64,000 nucleotides of DNA, taken from the NCBI RefSeq assembly GCF_017798205.1, contig NZ_CP060010.1, positions 372,001 to 436,000 of the forward strand, written 5' to 3'. Under the pieces are notes generated by a model, which was not told where the DNA came from, made no database searches, and was given only the letters and a program-made list of their open reading frames with translations. The position numbers were made by a program, and so were the translations under genes. Shown here one piece after another: positions 36,762 through 46,244 of the stretch; position 1 is the stretch's first letter; each line of letters starts with the position of its first letter. This stretch comes from Cognatishimia activa (GTDB lineage Bacteria > Pseudomonadota > Alphaproteobacteria > Rhodobacterales > Rhodobacteraceae).

Positions 36762-37639
36762 TGTCGGCTGCACAATCTCAATCCGTGCGCACCGGGCGTA
36801 TCACGCGGACATTCATCTATGTCTTCCTGCTGGTCGCCTCGCTGTTCTACCTCTTGCCGTTCTTCATCATGCTGGTGAACTCGGTGAAACCGCTCAGCGA
36901 GATCACTGGCGGCAATATGATGGCGCTGCCACAGGTCTTTACGCTTGAACCCTGGGCCGCTGCATGGTCCTCTGCACAGGTCGGTGTCGAGCCTACGGGT
37001 CTGCGTCCCTATTTCTGGAACTCGATCAAGATGGTGGTTCCGGCGGTGTTTATCTCGACCGTATTGGGCGCGCTGAACGGCTATATCCTGACAAAATGGC
37101 GGTTTCGCGGGGATACGATCCTTTTCGGGCTGATGCTGTTTTCCTGCTTTATCCCGTTTCAGATCGTTCTGATCCCAATGGCGCGGATCCTGGGCATTCT
37201 TGGGCTGTCCGGCTCGACTTATGGTCTGATCCTTGTGCACGTAGTTTACGGCATCGGCTTTTCGACGCTCTACTTCCGCAACTACTACGCAGCCTTCCCG
37301 ACCGAGCTGGTTCGTGCAGCGCAAATTGACGGCGCCGGGTTCTTTCAGATCTTCCGCCGCATCATGCTGCCGTCGTCGGGCCCGATCATCGTGGTCTGTG
37401 TGATCTGGCAGTTCACCAACATCTGGAACGACTTCCTCTTTGGCGCGTCCTTCGCCTCGGGGTCCGGAGCACCGATGACGGTTGCTTTGAACAACCTCGT
37501 GCAGTCCTCAACGGGCGTCAAAGAATACAACGTTCACTTCGCAGGCGCGATCCTCGCCGCCTTGCCGACACTTCTTGTCTACATCGTGGCCGGACGCTTC
37601 TTTGTCCGCGGCCTGATGGCTGGCTCTGTAAAAGGATAA
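36761..37639 (+). CDS. Sugar ABC transporter permease (CUT1, MalG type)
   Basis: A 292-residue permease with six helices and the EAA loop ELVRAAQIDGAGFFQIFRRIMLPSSGP. The ATG is reached by AAGGAGG 8 nt upstream and shares a base with the preceding stop. It completes the membrane channel of the transporter. Confidence 0.93.
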   Translation: MSAAQSQSVRTGRITRTFIYVFLLVASLFYLLPFFIMLVNSVKPLSEITGGNMMALPQVFTLEPWAAAWSSAQVGVEPTGLRPYFWNSIKMVVPAVFISTVLGALNGYILTKWRFRGDTILFGLMLFSCFIPFQIVLIPMARILGILGLSGSTYGLILVHVVYGIGFSTLYFRNYYAAFPTELVRAAQIDGAGFFQIFRRIMLPSSGPIIVVCVIWQFTNIWNDFLFGASFASGSGAPMTVALNNLVQSSTGVKEYNVHFAGAILAALPTLLVYIVAGRFFVRGLMAGSVKG

Positions 37640-37643
37640 GACT

Positions 37644-38756
37644 ATGGGCTTTCTCGACATCAACAACGTAACCAAATCCTATGGCGCGGTCGAAGTCCTG
37701 CATAAGGTCGACATCGCCGTCGAAGAGGGCGAGTTCCTTGTGCTCGTCGGCCCCTCGGGCTGTGGCAAATCCACACTGTTAAACATGATCGCAGGTCTTG
37801 AGGACATCACCTCCGGCGAGATCGGGATCAACGGGCGTGTTGTGAACGGCGTGCACCCGTCAAACCGCAACATCGCGATGGTGTTCCAAAGCTATGCGCT
37901 CTACCCGAATATGACGGTTGGGCAGAACATCACCTTTGGTCTGGAAATGCACGGGGTGCCAAAGCCCGAGCGCGACAAAGCCATGAATGACGTGGCAAAA
38001 CTTTTGCAGATCGAACAGCTCTTGGATCGCAAACCGGGCCAACTGTCTGGCGGGCAACGCCAACGTGTGGCGATGGGCCGGGCGCTTGTGCGTGATCCTG
38101 ATGTGTTCCTTTTTGACGAGCCGCTCTCTAACCTCGACGCCAAACTGCGCGTCGACATGCGGACCGAGATCAAAAAGCTGCATGAAAAGCTAAAGACCAC
38201 AATCGTTTACGTGACCCACGACCAGATCGAGGCGATGACGCTCTCGACCCGTATTGCCGTCATGTACGAAGGCTATGTGCAACAGCTTGGCACGCCGAAA
38301 GAGATCTATGACACGCCCGCGAACCTCTTTGTGGCGACCTTCATGGGCTCTCCTGCGATGAACATTATGAACGCCAAGGTCGTCATGAAAGACGGCCGCC
38401 CACATGCGTCGCTGGTGACGTCTGAAGGGGGCGAAGCGCTGCTGCCGTTTTCTCAGGACAATATGTCTGAGTGGGATGGCAAAGAGGTCCTCCTGGGGAT
38501 CCGCCCCGAAGCGATCACCGATCCTGATGGGGCGGATCGTAAATCCAGCAATGTGGTGACCTTGGAAAACCGCATTATCGTGACAGAACCCGCGGGTTCT
38601 GACACCTTTGTCACCACAAACCTGGGCGGCAAAGACGTGATCTCGCGTCTGCGCGCGGATGTCCCTGTGTCGGCTGGTGAGATGTTCGGCTTTGCGGTCA
38701 ACATGGAGAAGGCCGTCGCCTTTGATCCCGCCACCGAGAAGCGCATCGAAGGGTGA
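37644..38756 (+). CDS. Sugar ABC transporter ATP-binding protein (UgpC/MsmK type)
   Basis: A 370-residue CUT1 ATPase. Walker A (GPSGCGKST), Q-loop (VFQSYALYPNMTV), signature LSGGQRQRVAMGRAL, Walker B (VFLFDEPLSNLD) and the switch histidine (VTHDQIEAM) are all present, with a C-terminal TOBE-type regulatory domain. It powers the importer encoded just upstream. The next gene starts on the GTGA overlapping its stop. Confidence 0.94.
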   Translation: MGFLDINNVTKSYGAVEVLHKVDIAVEEGEFLVLVGPSGCGKSTLLNMIAGLEDITSGEIGINGRVVNGVHPSNRNIAMVFQSYALYPNMTVGQNITFGLEMHGVPKPERDKAMNDVAKLLQIEQLLDRKPGQLSGGQRQRVAMGRALVRDPDVFLFDEPLSNLDAKLRVDMRTEIKKLHEKLKTTIVYVTHDQIEAMTLSTRIAVMYEGYVQQLGTPKEIYDTPANLFVATFMGSPAMNIMNAKVVMKDGRPHASLVTSEGGEALLPFSQDNMSEWDGKEVLLGIRPEAITDPDGADRKSSNVVTLENRIIVTEPAGSDTFVTTNLGGKDVISRLRADVPVSAGEMFGFAVNMEKAVAFDPATEKRIEG

Positions 38757-40240
38757 GCGACGCTGACGTCATAGTCATCGGCTCGGGCATTGGCGGCGCC
38801 ACGATGGCGGCGGCTTTGGCCGAGACCGGCAAGCGCATTCTTGTGCTCGAGAAAGGCGATCACCTGCGCCCTTCTATGCACGACCGGGATGCGCAGTCGA
38901 TCTTTGCCAAAGGGCACTATCGACCCGATGAGACATGGCTGGACGGCAAGGGACAGTCGTTCAATCCGGGCAACTATTACTACGTCGGCGGGAACTCGAA
39001 GTTCTTTGGCGCAGTGTTCCTTCGCTATCGCCGCGAGGATTTCTCGCCGATCGCACATATGGGGGGAACCTCGCCCGGTTGGCCTATAACCTATGACGCG
39101 TTGGAACCGTTTTACGGCCGTGCCGAGATGCTCTATCAGGTCCGTGGCCAGATAGGCGAAGACCCAACAGAGCCGGATCACGCGACACTCTACCCTCATC
39201 CTCCTTTGGCCGATGAACCGGGTATTGCAGAGTTCCGCAGGCGCATGGGCGCTATTGGCATGTCACCCTCGTCATTGCCCTTGGGGGTGGACATCGAGAC
39301 CTGGCTCGCACGCGGTAAAACGCCTTGGGATGCCTACCCAGACACGACTGGCGGCAAGATGGACGCAGAACGCGCGGCTCTGTCGCAGGCACTCTCGCAT
39401 GGGAACGTCCGGCTGCAAACGAAAGCCGACGTCGCGCGTTTGAACTATGACGGCACACGCATTTCATCCATCACTCTGGCCACTGGGGAAACGTTGAGCG
39501 CGCCCTTGATCGTTCTCGCAGCCGGAGCCGTGCAATCCGCCGCGCTCTTGTTGCGGTCGGCCAATGACAATACCCCGCTTGGGCTCGCGAATAGTTCCGA
39601 TCAGGTCGGACGGAACTTTATGAACCACAATTGTTCGGCCGTTCTGGCGCTGCATCCGTTTCGGCGCAACGAGGCGGTCTATCAAAAAACCCTGATGCTG
39701 AATGACTATTATCTGACAGGCGGCCCAAACGGAGAACCTTTGGGCAATATCCAGCTGTTGGGTAAAATTTCAGGCGAGATCTTGCGGGCCAACTCCCCAC
39801 TGCCCGCGCCGCTGGCGCGCTGGATCGCAGACAGATCGGTCGATCTTTACGCCATGTCCGAAGACCTGCCGAACCCCGACAGCCGCGTGACGCTGACGGG
39901 TGGGCAGATCACGCTGGATTGGAAGCGCTCGAACTGGGAGGCGCATGAAGCTCTGGTCGCCAAGCTCAAGCAGCAATTGCGCAAGGCTGGCTATCCGATT
40001 GTGCTTGCGCGGCCCTTTGATCGGCGCACGCCTTCGCATCAATGCGGCACCGCGCGGATGGGACATGATCCAGCTCAAAGCGTCGTGAACACGTTCTGCC
40101 AAAGCCATGACATCGAAAACCTCTTCATCACGGATGCCTCGGTCTTGCCGACCTCAGCCGCTGTGAACCCCGCGCTGACAATCGCTGCCCTCAGCCTGCG
40201 CGCGGCCGACCATATCAAACAAACCCGCTTTGCTGCCTAG
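38753..40240 (+). CDS. GMC-family FAD oxidoreductase, first of two
   Basis: A 495-residue FAD enzyme of the glucose-methanol-choline family, likely oxidising a sugar hydroxyl. The dinucleotide motif is VIGSGIGGATMAAAL (residues 8-22). The catalytic pair is His429 (SHQCGTARMG) and Asn472 (AAVNPALT). The region YYYVGGNSKFFGAVFLRYR marks the FAD attachment loop. The start is a GTG overlapping the ATPase stop, so it is translationally coupled. It is not close to choline dehydrogenase; it resembles the branch that includes pyranose and glycoside oxidases, but that placement is by eye only. Confidence 0.86.
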   Translation: MSDADVIVIGSGIGGATMAAALAETGKRILVLEKGDHLRPSMHDRDAQSIFAKGHYRPDETWLDGKGQSFNPGNYYYVGGNSKFFGAVFLRYRREDFSPIAHMGGTSPGWPITYDALEPFYGRAEMLYQVRGQIGEDPTEPDHATLYPHPPLADEPGIAEFRRRMGAIGMSPSSLPLGVDIETWLARGKTPWDAYPDTTGGKMDAERAALSQALSHGNVRLQTKADVARLNYDGTRISSITLATGETLSAPLIVLAAGAVQSAALLLRSANDNTPLGLANSSDQVGRNFMNHNCSAVLALHPFRRNEAVYQKTLMLNDYYLTGGPNGEPLGNIQLLGKISGEILRANSPLPAPLARWIADRSVDLYAMSEDLPNPDSRVTLTGGQITLDWKRSNWEAHEALVAKLKQQLRKAGYPIVLARPFDRRTPSHQCGTARMGHDPAQSVVNTFCQSHDIENLFITDASVLPTSAAVNPALTIAALSLRAADHIKQTRFAA

Positions 40241-40262
40241 CAAAGCCCGAAGGACCCGAAAA

Positions 40263-41858
40263 ATGACCAAAGGCTATGATTTCATCATCATCGGAGGCGG
40301 AGCAGCAGGCTCGGTTCTGGCCGGGCGCTTGTCTGAAATCCCCGATGCGCAGGTGCTGTTGCTAGAGGCCGGCGGCAGCGACCGCAATCCTTTGTACCAC
40401 CTGCCCGCAGGCTTCGCCAAAATGACCAAAGGCATCGGGTCCTGGGGTTGGGATACTGTGCCGCAAAAACACATGCAAAACAAAGTCTTCCGCTATACGC
40501 AGGCGAAAGTGATCGGCGGAGGCTCGGCCATCAACGCCCAGATCTACACCCGCGGTAATGCGCAGGATTACGACGACTGGCGGCAGATGGGCTGCGAGGG
40601 TTGGGGCTATGAAGACGTACTGCCCTATTTCCGCAAGGCCGAGGACAACGACACCTATAACAACAAGTATCACGGCCAAGGCGGGCCTTTGGGCGTAAGC
40701 CAGCCATCGGCACCGCTACCGATCTGTGATGCTTATTTCGACGCGGCGGCCGCGGTCGGCATCCCGCGCAATATGGACATCAATGGAGAGTCGCAGGACG
40801 GCGTTTGTTACTATCAACTGACCCAGCGCAACACGCGCCGTTCTTCGGCGGCGATGGCCTATGTGACGCCAAACCGCCACCGCAAGAACCTATCGGTGCG
40901 TTTGGGCGCGCAAGTCAAACGCCTGATCGTCGACAAAGGCCGCGTGACCGGCGTTGAAATGGTCGACGGTGAACAGATCTACGCTAACGCAGAGGTCTTG
41001 ATGTCCGGTGGTGCTATCGGATCGCCTCGGCTCTTGCAACTCTCTGGCATCGGCCCGGCGGATCATTTGCAATCTCTTGGGATCAATGTGGTCTATGACC
41101 AGCCGCAGATCGGGGAAAACCTTCAGGATCACCTCGACCTTTATTGCATCAGCGAGCTCAAAGGTCCCTTTAGCTATGATCGCTATGCCAAGCCGCTTTG
41201 GGCCGCATGGGCCGGCCTGCAGTATATCATCGCGCGCAAGGGTCCCGTCGCCTCTTCGCTCTTTGAAACCGGAGGGTTTTGGTACGCAGATCCTGACGCC
41301 CGTTCCCCAGACATTCAGTTCCACCTTGGGCTCGGCACCGGTATCGAACACGGCGTCGCGGCCATGCCGCAAGGCGGCGTGACTTTGAACTCCTGCTATC
41401 TGCGCCCAAGGTCTCGCGGCACGGTACGCCTGCAAAGTGCCGATCCCGCCAAAGCGCCTTTGATCGACCCGAATTACTTGCAAGACCCAATGGACCGCGA
41501 GATGTCGATAAGGGGTCTGAAACTCACCCAAGAGATCCTCTCTCAGTCGCCGCTCAAGGACTACATTCTCGCGGAACGCCTGCCTGGGCCGGATGTGAAA
41601 ACGGACGAGGATTACTTCAACTTCATCTCCGAGCACTCCAAGACCTCGCACCATTGCGCAGGCACCTGTCGCATGGGCATTGATGACGCGGCGGTCGTGG
41701 ATCCATCCCTGAAATTCAACGGCTTGGACGGGCTGCGCATCGTCGACAATTCCATCATGCCGACAGTGATTTCCTCAAACACAAACGCTGCTGCGATCAT
41801 GATTGGCGAGAAAGCCGCCGATATGATCAAAGCCGACCACGGCATGGAGGCCGCATGA
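40263..41858 (+). CDS. GMC-family FAD oxidoreductase, second (choline-dehydrogenase-like)
   Basis: A 531-residue GMC enzyme of the BetA/alcohol dehydrogenase branch. The FAD motif IIGGGAAGSVLAGRL, the VIGGGSAINAQIYTRG loop, LSGIGPADHL signature and catalytic HHCAGTCRMG with the C-terminal SSNTNAAAIM are present. The ATG at 40263 has GAAGGA upstream; the longer in-frame start overlaps the previous gene. It is probably a primary alcohol or aldose dehydrogenase passing electrons to the respiratory chain. Its stop overlaps the Dabb gene. Confidence 0.9.
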   Translation: MTKGYDFIIIGGGAAGSVLAGRLSEIPDAQVLLLEAGGSDRNPLYHLPAGFAKMTKGIGSWGWDTVPQKHMQNKVFRYTQAKVIGGGSAINAQIYTRGNAQDYDDWRQMGCEGWGYEDVLPYFRKAEDNDTYNNKYHGQGGPLGVSQPSAPLPICDAYFDAAAAVGIPRNMDINGESQDGVCYYQLTQRNTRRSSAAMAYVTPNRHRKNLSVRLGAQVKRLIVDKGRVTGVEMVDGEQIYANAEVLMSGGAIGSPRLLQLSGIGPADHLQSLGINVVYDQPQIGENLQDHLDLYCISELKGPFSYDRYAKPLWAAWAGLQYIIARKGPVASSLFETGGFWYADPDARSPDIQFHLGLGTGIEHGVAAMPQGGVTLNSCYLRPRSRGTVRLQSADPAKAPLIDPNYLQDPMDREMSIRGLKLTQEILSQSPLKDYILAERLPGPDVKTDEDYFNFISEHSKTSHHCAGTCRMGIDDAAVVDPSLKFNGLDGLRIVDNSIMPTVISSNTNAAAIMIGEKAADMIKADHGMEAA

Positions 41859-42178
41859 TACGTCATATTGTTCTCGTCAAATTCCAACCAGACGTCACAG
41901 ACACGCAGATCAGTGCGATCTTTTCTGAACTGCATGATATCAAAGCCAAACTGCCCGGTGTGCTGTCGATCACCGCAGGTCGCAGCGAAAGCCCAGAGCA
42001 GATCGAACGCGGCTATATGCATGGTTTCGTTGTGGATTTCACCGATTGGGACACATTGCAGGCCTATCAGGATCACCCGGATCACAAGGTTCTGGGCGGC
42101 AAACTGGTGGCCAACGCCATCGGCGGGATCGACGGAATTTTGGTATTTGACCTTCCCATAGACCAAGCAGCCGAGTAA
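41855..42178 (+). CDS. Dabb (stress-responsive alpha/beta barrel) domain protein
   Basis: A 107-residue ferredoxin-like dimeric barrel protein. It starts MIRHIVLVKFQPDVTD, the standard Dabb opening, and keeps the GRSESPEQIERGYMHGFVVDF and YQDHPDHKVLG segments. Family members include small cyclases and lyases as well as proteins of unknown role. In this operon it might catalyse a ring-opening or tautomerisation step. Coupled by ATGA to the second GMC gene. Confidence 0.88.
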   Translation: MIRHIVLVKFQPDVTDTQISAIFSELHDIKAKLPGVLSITAGRSESPEQIERGYMHGFVVDFTDWDTLQAYQDHPDHKVLGGKLVANAIGGIDGILVFDLPIDQAAE

Positions 42179-42223
42179 CACCGCCCAAACCACGCCCTAA
42201 TCCAAGAGAGGCCGCAGAGACCC

Positions 42224-43234
42224 ATGACCCGGAAGCCGACAATCATAGATGTCGCCAAGAAAGCCGGAGTGTCTAAGTCCACGGTCAGCCTCGTGTTGCG
42301 CAACAGCCCCACCATTCGCGACGAAACCCGCGAGCTGGTGCGCGCTGCGATGCGGGATTTGGGGTATGTCTATAACCGCTCGGCCGCAAATATGCGCAGC
42401 TCGAACGCGGGGCTGATTGGCCTCGTGATCAACGATCTGCGCAACCCTTTCTTTACAGAGTTCGCCACCTCCCTGCAGATGGCGCTGGCTGAGAAAAGCT
42501 ACGCCACGGTTCTGGCGAATACCGACGAGGACGCAGAGCTTCAGGCGCAGGTTGTCAGTTCTATGATCGAACACGGGGTCTCGGCCCTGATCATCTGCCC
42601 GGCCTATGGCAGCACGCAGGACACTTTCGACGCCATTGCCCGCGCGGGCATTCCTGTGATGCAAATGCTGCGCCGAGTGGACAGCCGAACCGACCTCTTT
42701 CCCTTCACCGCGCCGGACTATGTGACCGGCAGCCGTCTGGCGACGGAGCATTTGGTCGTACAAGGCGCTCGGAACATCGCCTTTGTGGGTGGGCTTGAGG
42801 GGCGTTCCGTGACCGAAGAACGCATGTCCGGATATCTGAGCGTGATGAGCGCCTCGGGCAAAGAGCCAATTATCCTGAACGGCGAGTCCTCTCGGAAATT
42901 CGGCCGTGATGTGGCGCATAGGTTGGCGCAGGAACATCCAGATGTGGACGGCGTGGTCTGTTTTAACGATCTTGTGGCCTTGGGCCTGTCCAGCGGCTGC
43001 AACGAGATCGGTCGATGCGTTGGCAAGGACGTGATCATCGTAGGCTTTGATAACATCGAGGACGCAGCAGAGACGTACCCATCGCTATCCTCCGTCGGCT
43101 ATGACATCGCCTCGATTGGCGCGCAAACAGCGGAAACCGTGCTGAACTGGCTGGAAAGCGGGCAAGTCCCCGAAGCTGAAACACGCAAACCTGTCGAATT
43201 GTTTGTGCGACAATCCAGCGGCGGATCACTCTAG
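42224..43234 (+). CDS. LacI-family transcriptional repressor of the island
   Basis: A 336-residue LacI/GalR regulator. The N-terminal HTH is IDVAKKAGVSKSTVSLVLRNS with the hinge helix around RSAANMRSS, followed by a periplasmic-binding-like effector domain (GLIGLVINDLRNPFF, FVGGLEGRSVTEERMSGY, GVVCFNDLVALGL). It lies last in the left operon and so is probably autoregulated. The palindrome TGGAACGTTCCA, present twice at each end of the island, is of the form bound by this family. Its stop touches the stop of the convergent kinase gene. The effector is unknown, most likely the imported sugar or a phosphorylated intermediate. Confidence 0.93.
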   Translation: MTRKPTIIDVAKKAGVSKSTVSLVLRNSPTIRDETRELVRAAMRDLGYVYNRSAANMRSSNAGLIGLVINDLRNPFFTEFATSLQMALAEKSYATVLANTDEDAELQAQVVSSMIEHGVSALIICPAYGSTQDTFDAIARAGIPVMQMLRRVDSRTDLFPFTAPDYVTGSRLATEHLVVQGARNIAFVGGLEGRSVTEERMSGYLSVMSASGKEPIILNGESSRKFGRDVAHRLAQEHPDVDGVVCFNDLVALGLSSGCNEIGRCVGKDVIIVGFDNIEDAAETYPSLSSVGYDIASIGAQTAETVLNWLESGQVPEAETRKPVELFVRQSSGGSL

Positions 43235-44176
43235 CTAGTTTGCGTCATAGGCGTGGGCTTTTGTGGCTTCTTTCGGAAGTCGCGCACCGAAATGGCCGAT
43301 GACATCCCCCGCCAGAGCTTGTCCCTTGCGCACCGACGCTTCGACGTTCAGCCCTTTGAACCGGCCCGCTAAGTATCCAGCGTTGAAAGCATCCCCTGCG
43401 CCAGAGGTATCTTTCACCTTAGTCACAGGGCCTGTGTCGAAGGTCAGCCGTCTTTTGGCACTTAACATGTGAACATCGCCCTCGCCGTTTTTGACGACAA
43501 CTTCTGAAACGCCTAGCCCTTCATATCGCACCAACGTGTCAGCTGGGGTCGCATCGCCCCAACAGAGAGTTTCATCATCAAAGCTCGGCAAGGCGATGTC
43601 TGCCTCAGATAGGAACCCCGGCAATGTGGCGCGCACCTCATCCATAGAGTCCCACAGCTTTGGACGCACGTTTGGGTCAAAAGACACCAAAGCCCCCTTT
43701 GCGCGCGCTGTTTTGAGGGCCGCGAGCAGGTTTTCGCGTGCCGCCGGCGATAGGATCGCGACAGTAATTCCCGACAAGTGGATCAGACCCGCATCCGCAA
43801 TCTGACGCGTCAGCGGCTCAACATCCTCCGCCAACATCCGCGCCGCAGACTGCGCACGCCAATACTGAAAACTCCGTTCTGCGCCGTCCAATTCGATCAG
43901 GTAAAGCCCCATCGTCCGGTCTGCGTCCCGTGCAATGCCCGTGGTATCCAGCCCATCGGCCTCAAGCTCTGCGCAAAAGGCATCAGACACCGCGTCTTGA
44001 CCCACTTTGGTTACATAGCCAACAGAGGCGCCCTGCCCCAAGATCTGCGCCATATGCCATGCGGTGTTGAACGTGTCCCCGGCAAAGCCGCGTTTGTAGA
44101 GGCCGTCCCCCACGGGGGCCATTTCGACCATCGCTTCGCCGATCGCGAGGACGCGTTTGTTCGCGGAAAACTGCAT
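43235..44176 (-). CDS. kdgK: PfkB-family sugar kinase, 2-keto-3-deoxygluconate kinase-like
   Basis: A 313-residue ribokinase-fold enzyme. The N-terminal glycine motif region GEAMVEMAPVGDGLYKRGFAGDTFNTAWHMA and the C-terminal catalytic motif DTSGAGDAFNAGYLAGR are intact, and the overall sequence resembles 2-keto-3-deoxygluconate kinases. That enzyme makes KDPG for cleavage to pyruvate and glyceraldehyde 3-phosphate. The ATG sits just after the upstream gene's stop (TGACATG). Last gene of the right operon. No KDPG aldolase is in the island. Confidence 0.82.
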   Translation of the reverse strand: MQFSANKRVLAIGEAMVEMAPVGDGLYKRGFAGDTFNTAWHMAQILGQGASVGYVTKVGQDAVSDAFCAELEADGLDTTGIARDADRTMGLYLIELDGAERSFQYWRAQSAARMLAEDVEPLTRQIADAGLIHLSGITVAILSPAARENLLAALKTARAKGALVSFDPNVRPKLWDSMDEVRATLPGFLSEADIALPSFDDETLCWGDATPADTLVRYEGLGVSEVVVKNGEGDVHMLSAKRRLTFDTGPVTKVKDTSGAGDAFNAGYLAGRFKGLNVEASVRKGQALAGDVIGHFGARLPKEATKAHAYDAN

Positions 44177-44177
44177 G

Positions 44178-46244
44178 TCAGGCGCTCTCACCCGTGTCGT
44201 GGATTTCAGAGGTCAGCCAAGCGGGCCAGTCCCGTTCGAAAAAAGATTTGTCCGATGGATCATGCGCGCGGTTTTTGCGCGTCCGCAATGTCATTTCAGT
44301 CCCCTTTAGGCGCACAAGGATCTGCGAACCCTTGTCCGCGTCGCGTTCGGGTCTGAACCGATACTCTGTCAGCGGACCATCTGGGCCTTGTGGCAGAGCC
44401 CCGCCCTCTGGATCACAAATCGCCCGCGCCCCGCGACTGCCGCCGCCACCTGACACGTAGTGATCCAAGGCGGTCAACACGGCCTCAGACGCCAGCGCCA
44501 TTTGATGCCACTGGAGCGCCCGCGCTGCCTCGCTGTCGCGTGATAAGGTGATGCCATGCGCGCGAATAGACGCGTTCAGATCTGCCGCTTCGCCGCATGC
44601 CGCTGCCACGCGGTCTTGCGTGCACAAGATCCCTGCGTCCTCGCTCATCCGCGTTTGAACCGAAGAGCGGATGTCTTTCACCGCCATGCCGTCCTCAGCC
44701 CGCAGAACCTGCACAATGTCTTCAACGGCCTTCGTCCCGAGCGTTGCAATCTCATCGCGCGGCACTTGCTGTCCGCAGGCCGCAATCTGCTCTGCAACCC
44801 GCGTCCCGAAAACTTGCCCCGCGTTCAGCGCAGACCCGCCGGGGCGCGTCGCACCATGGGTGCCTGCAGCTTCGCCAATCGCGTAAATCCCGCCGATGTT
44901 GGTGCGCCCCCAAATGTCGACCGCGATGCCGCCGTTCATGTGCTGGTTGTTCACCGCAAATTCCAAAGGCTCCAGCGTGATGTCGACCTTATAGCGACGA
45001 TAGAGTTCTATCGCCAAAGGGTTCATATGCTTGAGCCGGTCAATCGGAAGGTCGTGGTCTGCGCCAGCCTTGCTGAGATAGGTCGCAACATCGGGATCCA
45101 GTCGATCTAGGCTAAACGGCAAATCGCCCGGTACCGGCAAAGGGTTGCGGTTGAAGTCCATGAAGACTTTGCGCCCCTTCTCACCTTCGCGATAGATCGC
45201 CAGATCGACGAGACTAGAGCCAAAGTCGAGCATTCGGCTTGCGTGAAACGGCCACTGATAACCCTTGCGAAATACGTTCGAGGCCATTTCCTGTGTAGTG
45301 CGGTAATAGTCCGCGAGGAAATGATGCTCGGCGCCGGCCTCATCCACTGAATAGATATGGGGAATGACCTGCACGTAGGTGCCCGAGAGGTTCCATGGAA
45401 ATCCCTCGCGGCGGGTGCCGATCCCAAACTGGCTTTCGGTCAGGTTGACCAGCTCCAGCCCAGCCTCCAGCGCCAGCCCAAGCGAGCCGTAACAGCCGTT
45501 AGGAAACACGCTGTCGCGATAAAGCTCGCCCGGGCCGCCCGCCGCCAGCACCAAACGCGCGCAGCGGAACAAGACGAGACCGTATGGATTGGTCTCGCTA
45601 CGGTCTTTGGCGCGGATCGCCAGAACGCCCGCGACGCCGCCTTCTGAGGTAAGAATTTTCACCGCAGTTGTCTGGTTAAAGAACGGCACACCTAACCTAA
45701 GTGCCTCTTGCGCCAGCACTTTCACCATCAACCGCGATGTCCGAGGCCCACAGCTCGTGGCCCGCCCGACCTCATCATGGTCCGTCTGATACCGCAACGT
45801 GCCGCCCAGTTGATCCTGCGGCAGAGGTAGGCCAAGAAACTGCAAAGACGCCATAGCGCGGCCGGACCCAACCGCCTCGATATAGGCCGTGTCTTCATCC
45901 ATTGCCCCACCGGCGCGGATGGACTCGGCCATATCAACGAAATTGTCCCCCTGATCAGCGGTGTTCGCTGTGTGCAGCGTCTGTTTGTCAGACCCGGAAC
46001 AGGCCGAGGTGCCACCCCAGGCGCTTTGGCTGATGATGGTCACGTCGATGTCGCGACGCCGTAGCTCGACCGCCGCACGAAGACCGGCAGCCCCGCTGCC
46101 AACCACAAGGGTGTCTGTCGGGTGAACCGGCACGTCAAACGTGCCCAGTTTTACCGCGTCTTCGAAGGCCGGCTCCGCGCCGAGCTTTGGCATTTCGACG
46201 TCGGTCAACGCGTCCAGAATATGCTGTGGAACAGGGTGTGTCAT
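44178..46244 (-). CDS. FAD-dependent oxidoreductase, fumarate reductase/succinate dehydrogenase flavoprotein type
   Basis: A 688-residue flavoprotein with the Rossmann motif DTLVVGSGAAGLRAAVEL (about residues 44-61) and the succinate dehydrogenase-like context WGGTSACSGSDKQTLH. The capping domain and the FAD-binding C-terminal loop GGIYAIGEAAGTHGATRPGGSALNAGQVFG follow, then a long helical C-terminal domain. No iron-sulfur or membrane-anchor subunit gene is adjacent, so it may use a soluble acceptor. Relatives reduce enoates or oxidise succinate-like acids or aspartate. Start codon ATG abuts the stop of the Gfo/Idh gene. Confidence 0.85.
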   Translation of the reverse strand: MTHPVPQHILDALTDVEMPKLGAEPAFEDAVKLGTFDVPVHPTDTLVVGSGAAGLRAAVELRRRDIDVTIISQSAWGGTSACSGSDKQTLHTANTADQGDNFVDMAESIRAGGAMDEDTAYIEAVGSGRAMASLQFLGLPLPQDQLGGTLRYQTDHDEVGRATSCGPRTSRLMVKVLAQEALRLGVPFFNQTTAVKILTSEGGVAGVLAIRAKDRSETNPYGLVLFRCARLVLAAGGPGELYRDSVFPNGCYGSLGLALEAGLELVNLTESQFGIGTRREGFPWNLSGTYVQVIPHIYSVDEAGAEHHFLADYYRTTQEMASNVFRKGYQWPFHASRMLDFGSSLVDLAIYREGEKGRKVFMDFNRNPLPVPGDLPFSLDRLDPDVATYLSKAGADHDLPIDRLKHMNPLAIELYRRYKVDITLEPLEFAVNNQHMNGGIAVDIWGRTNIGGIYAIGEAAGTHGATRPGGSALNAGQVFGTRVAEQIAACGQQVPRDEIATLGTKAVEDIVQVLRAEDGMAVKDIRSSVQTRMSEDAGILCTQDRVAAACGEAADLNASIRAHGITLSRDSEAARALQWHQMALASEAVLTALDHYVSGGGGSRGARAICDPEGGALPQGPDGPLTEYRFRPERDADKGSQILVRLKGTEMTLRTRKNRAHDPSDKSFFERDWPAWLTSEIHDTGESA

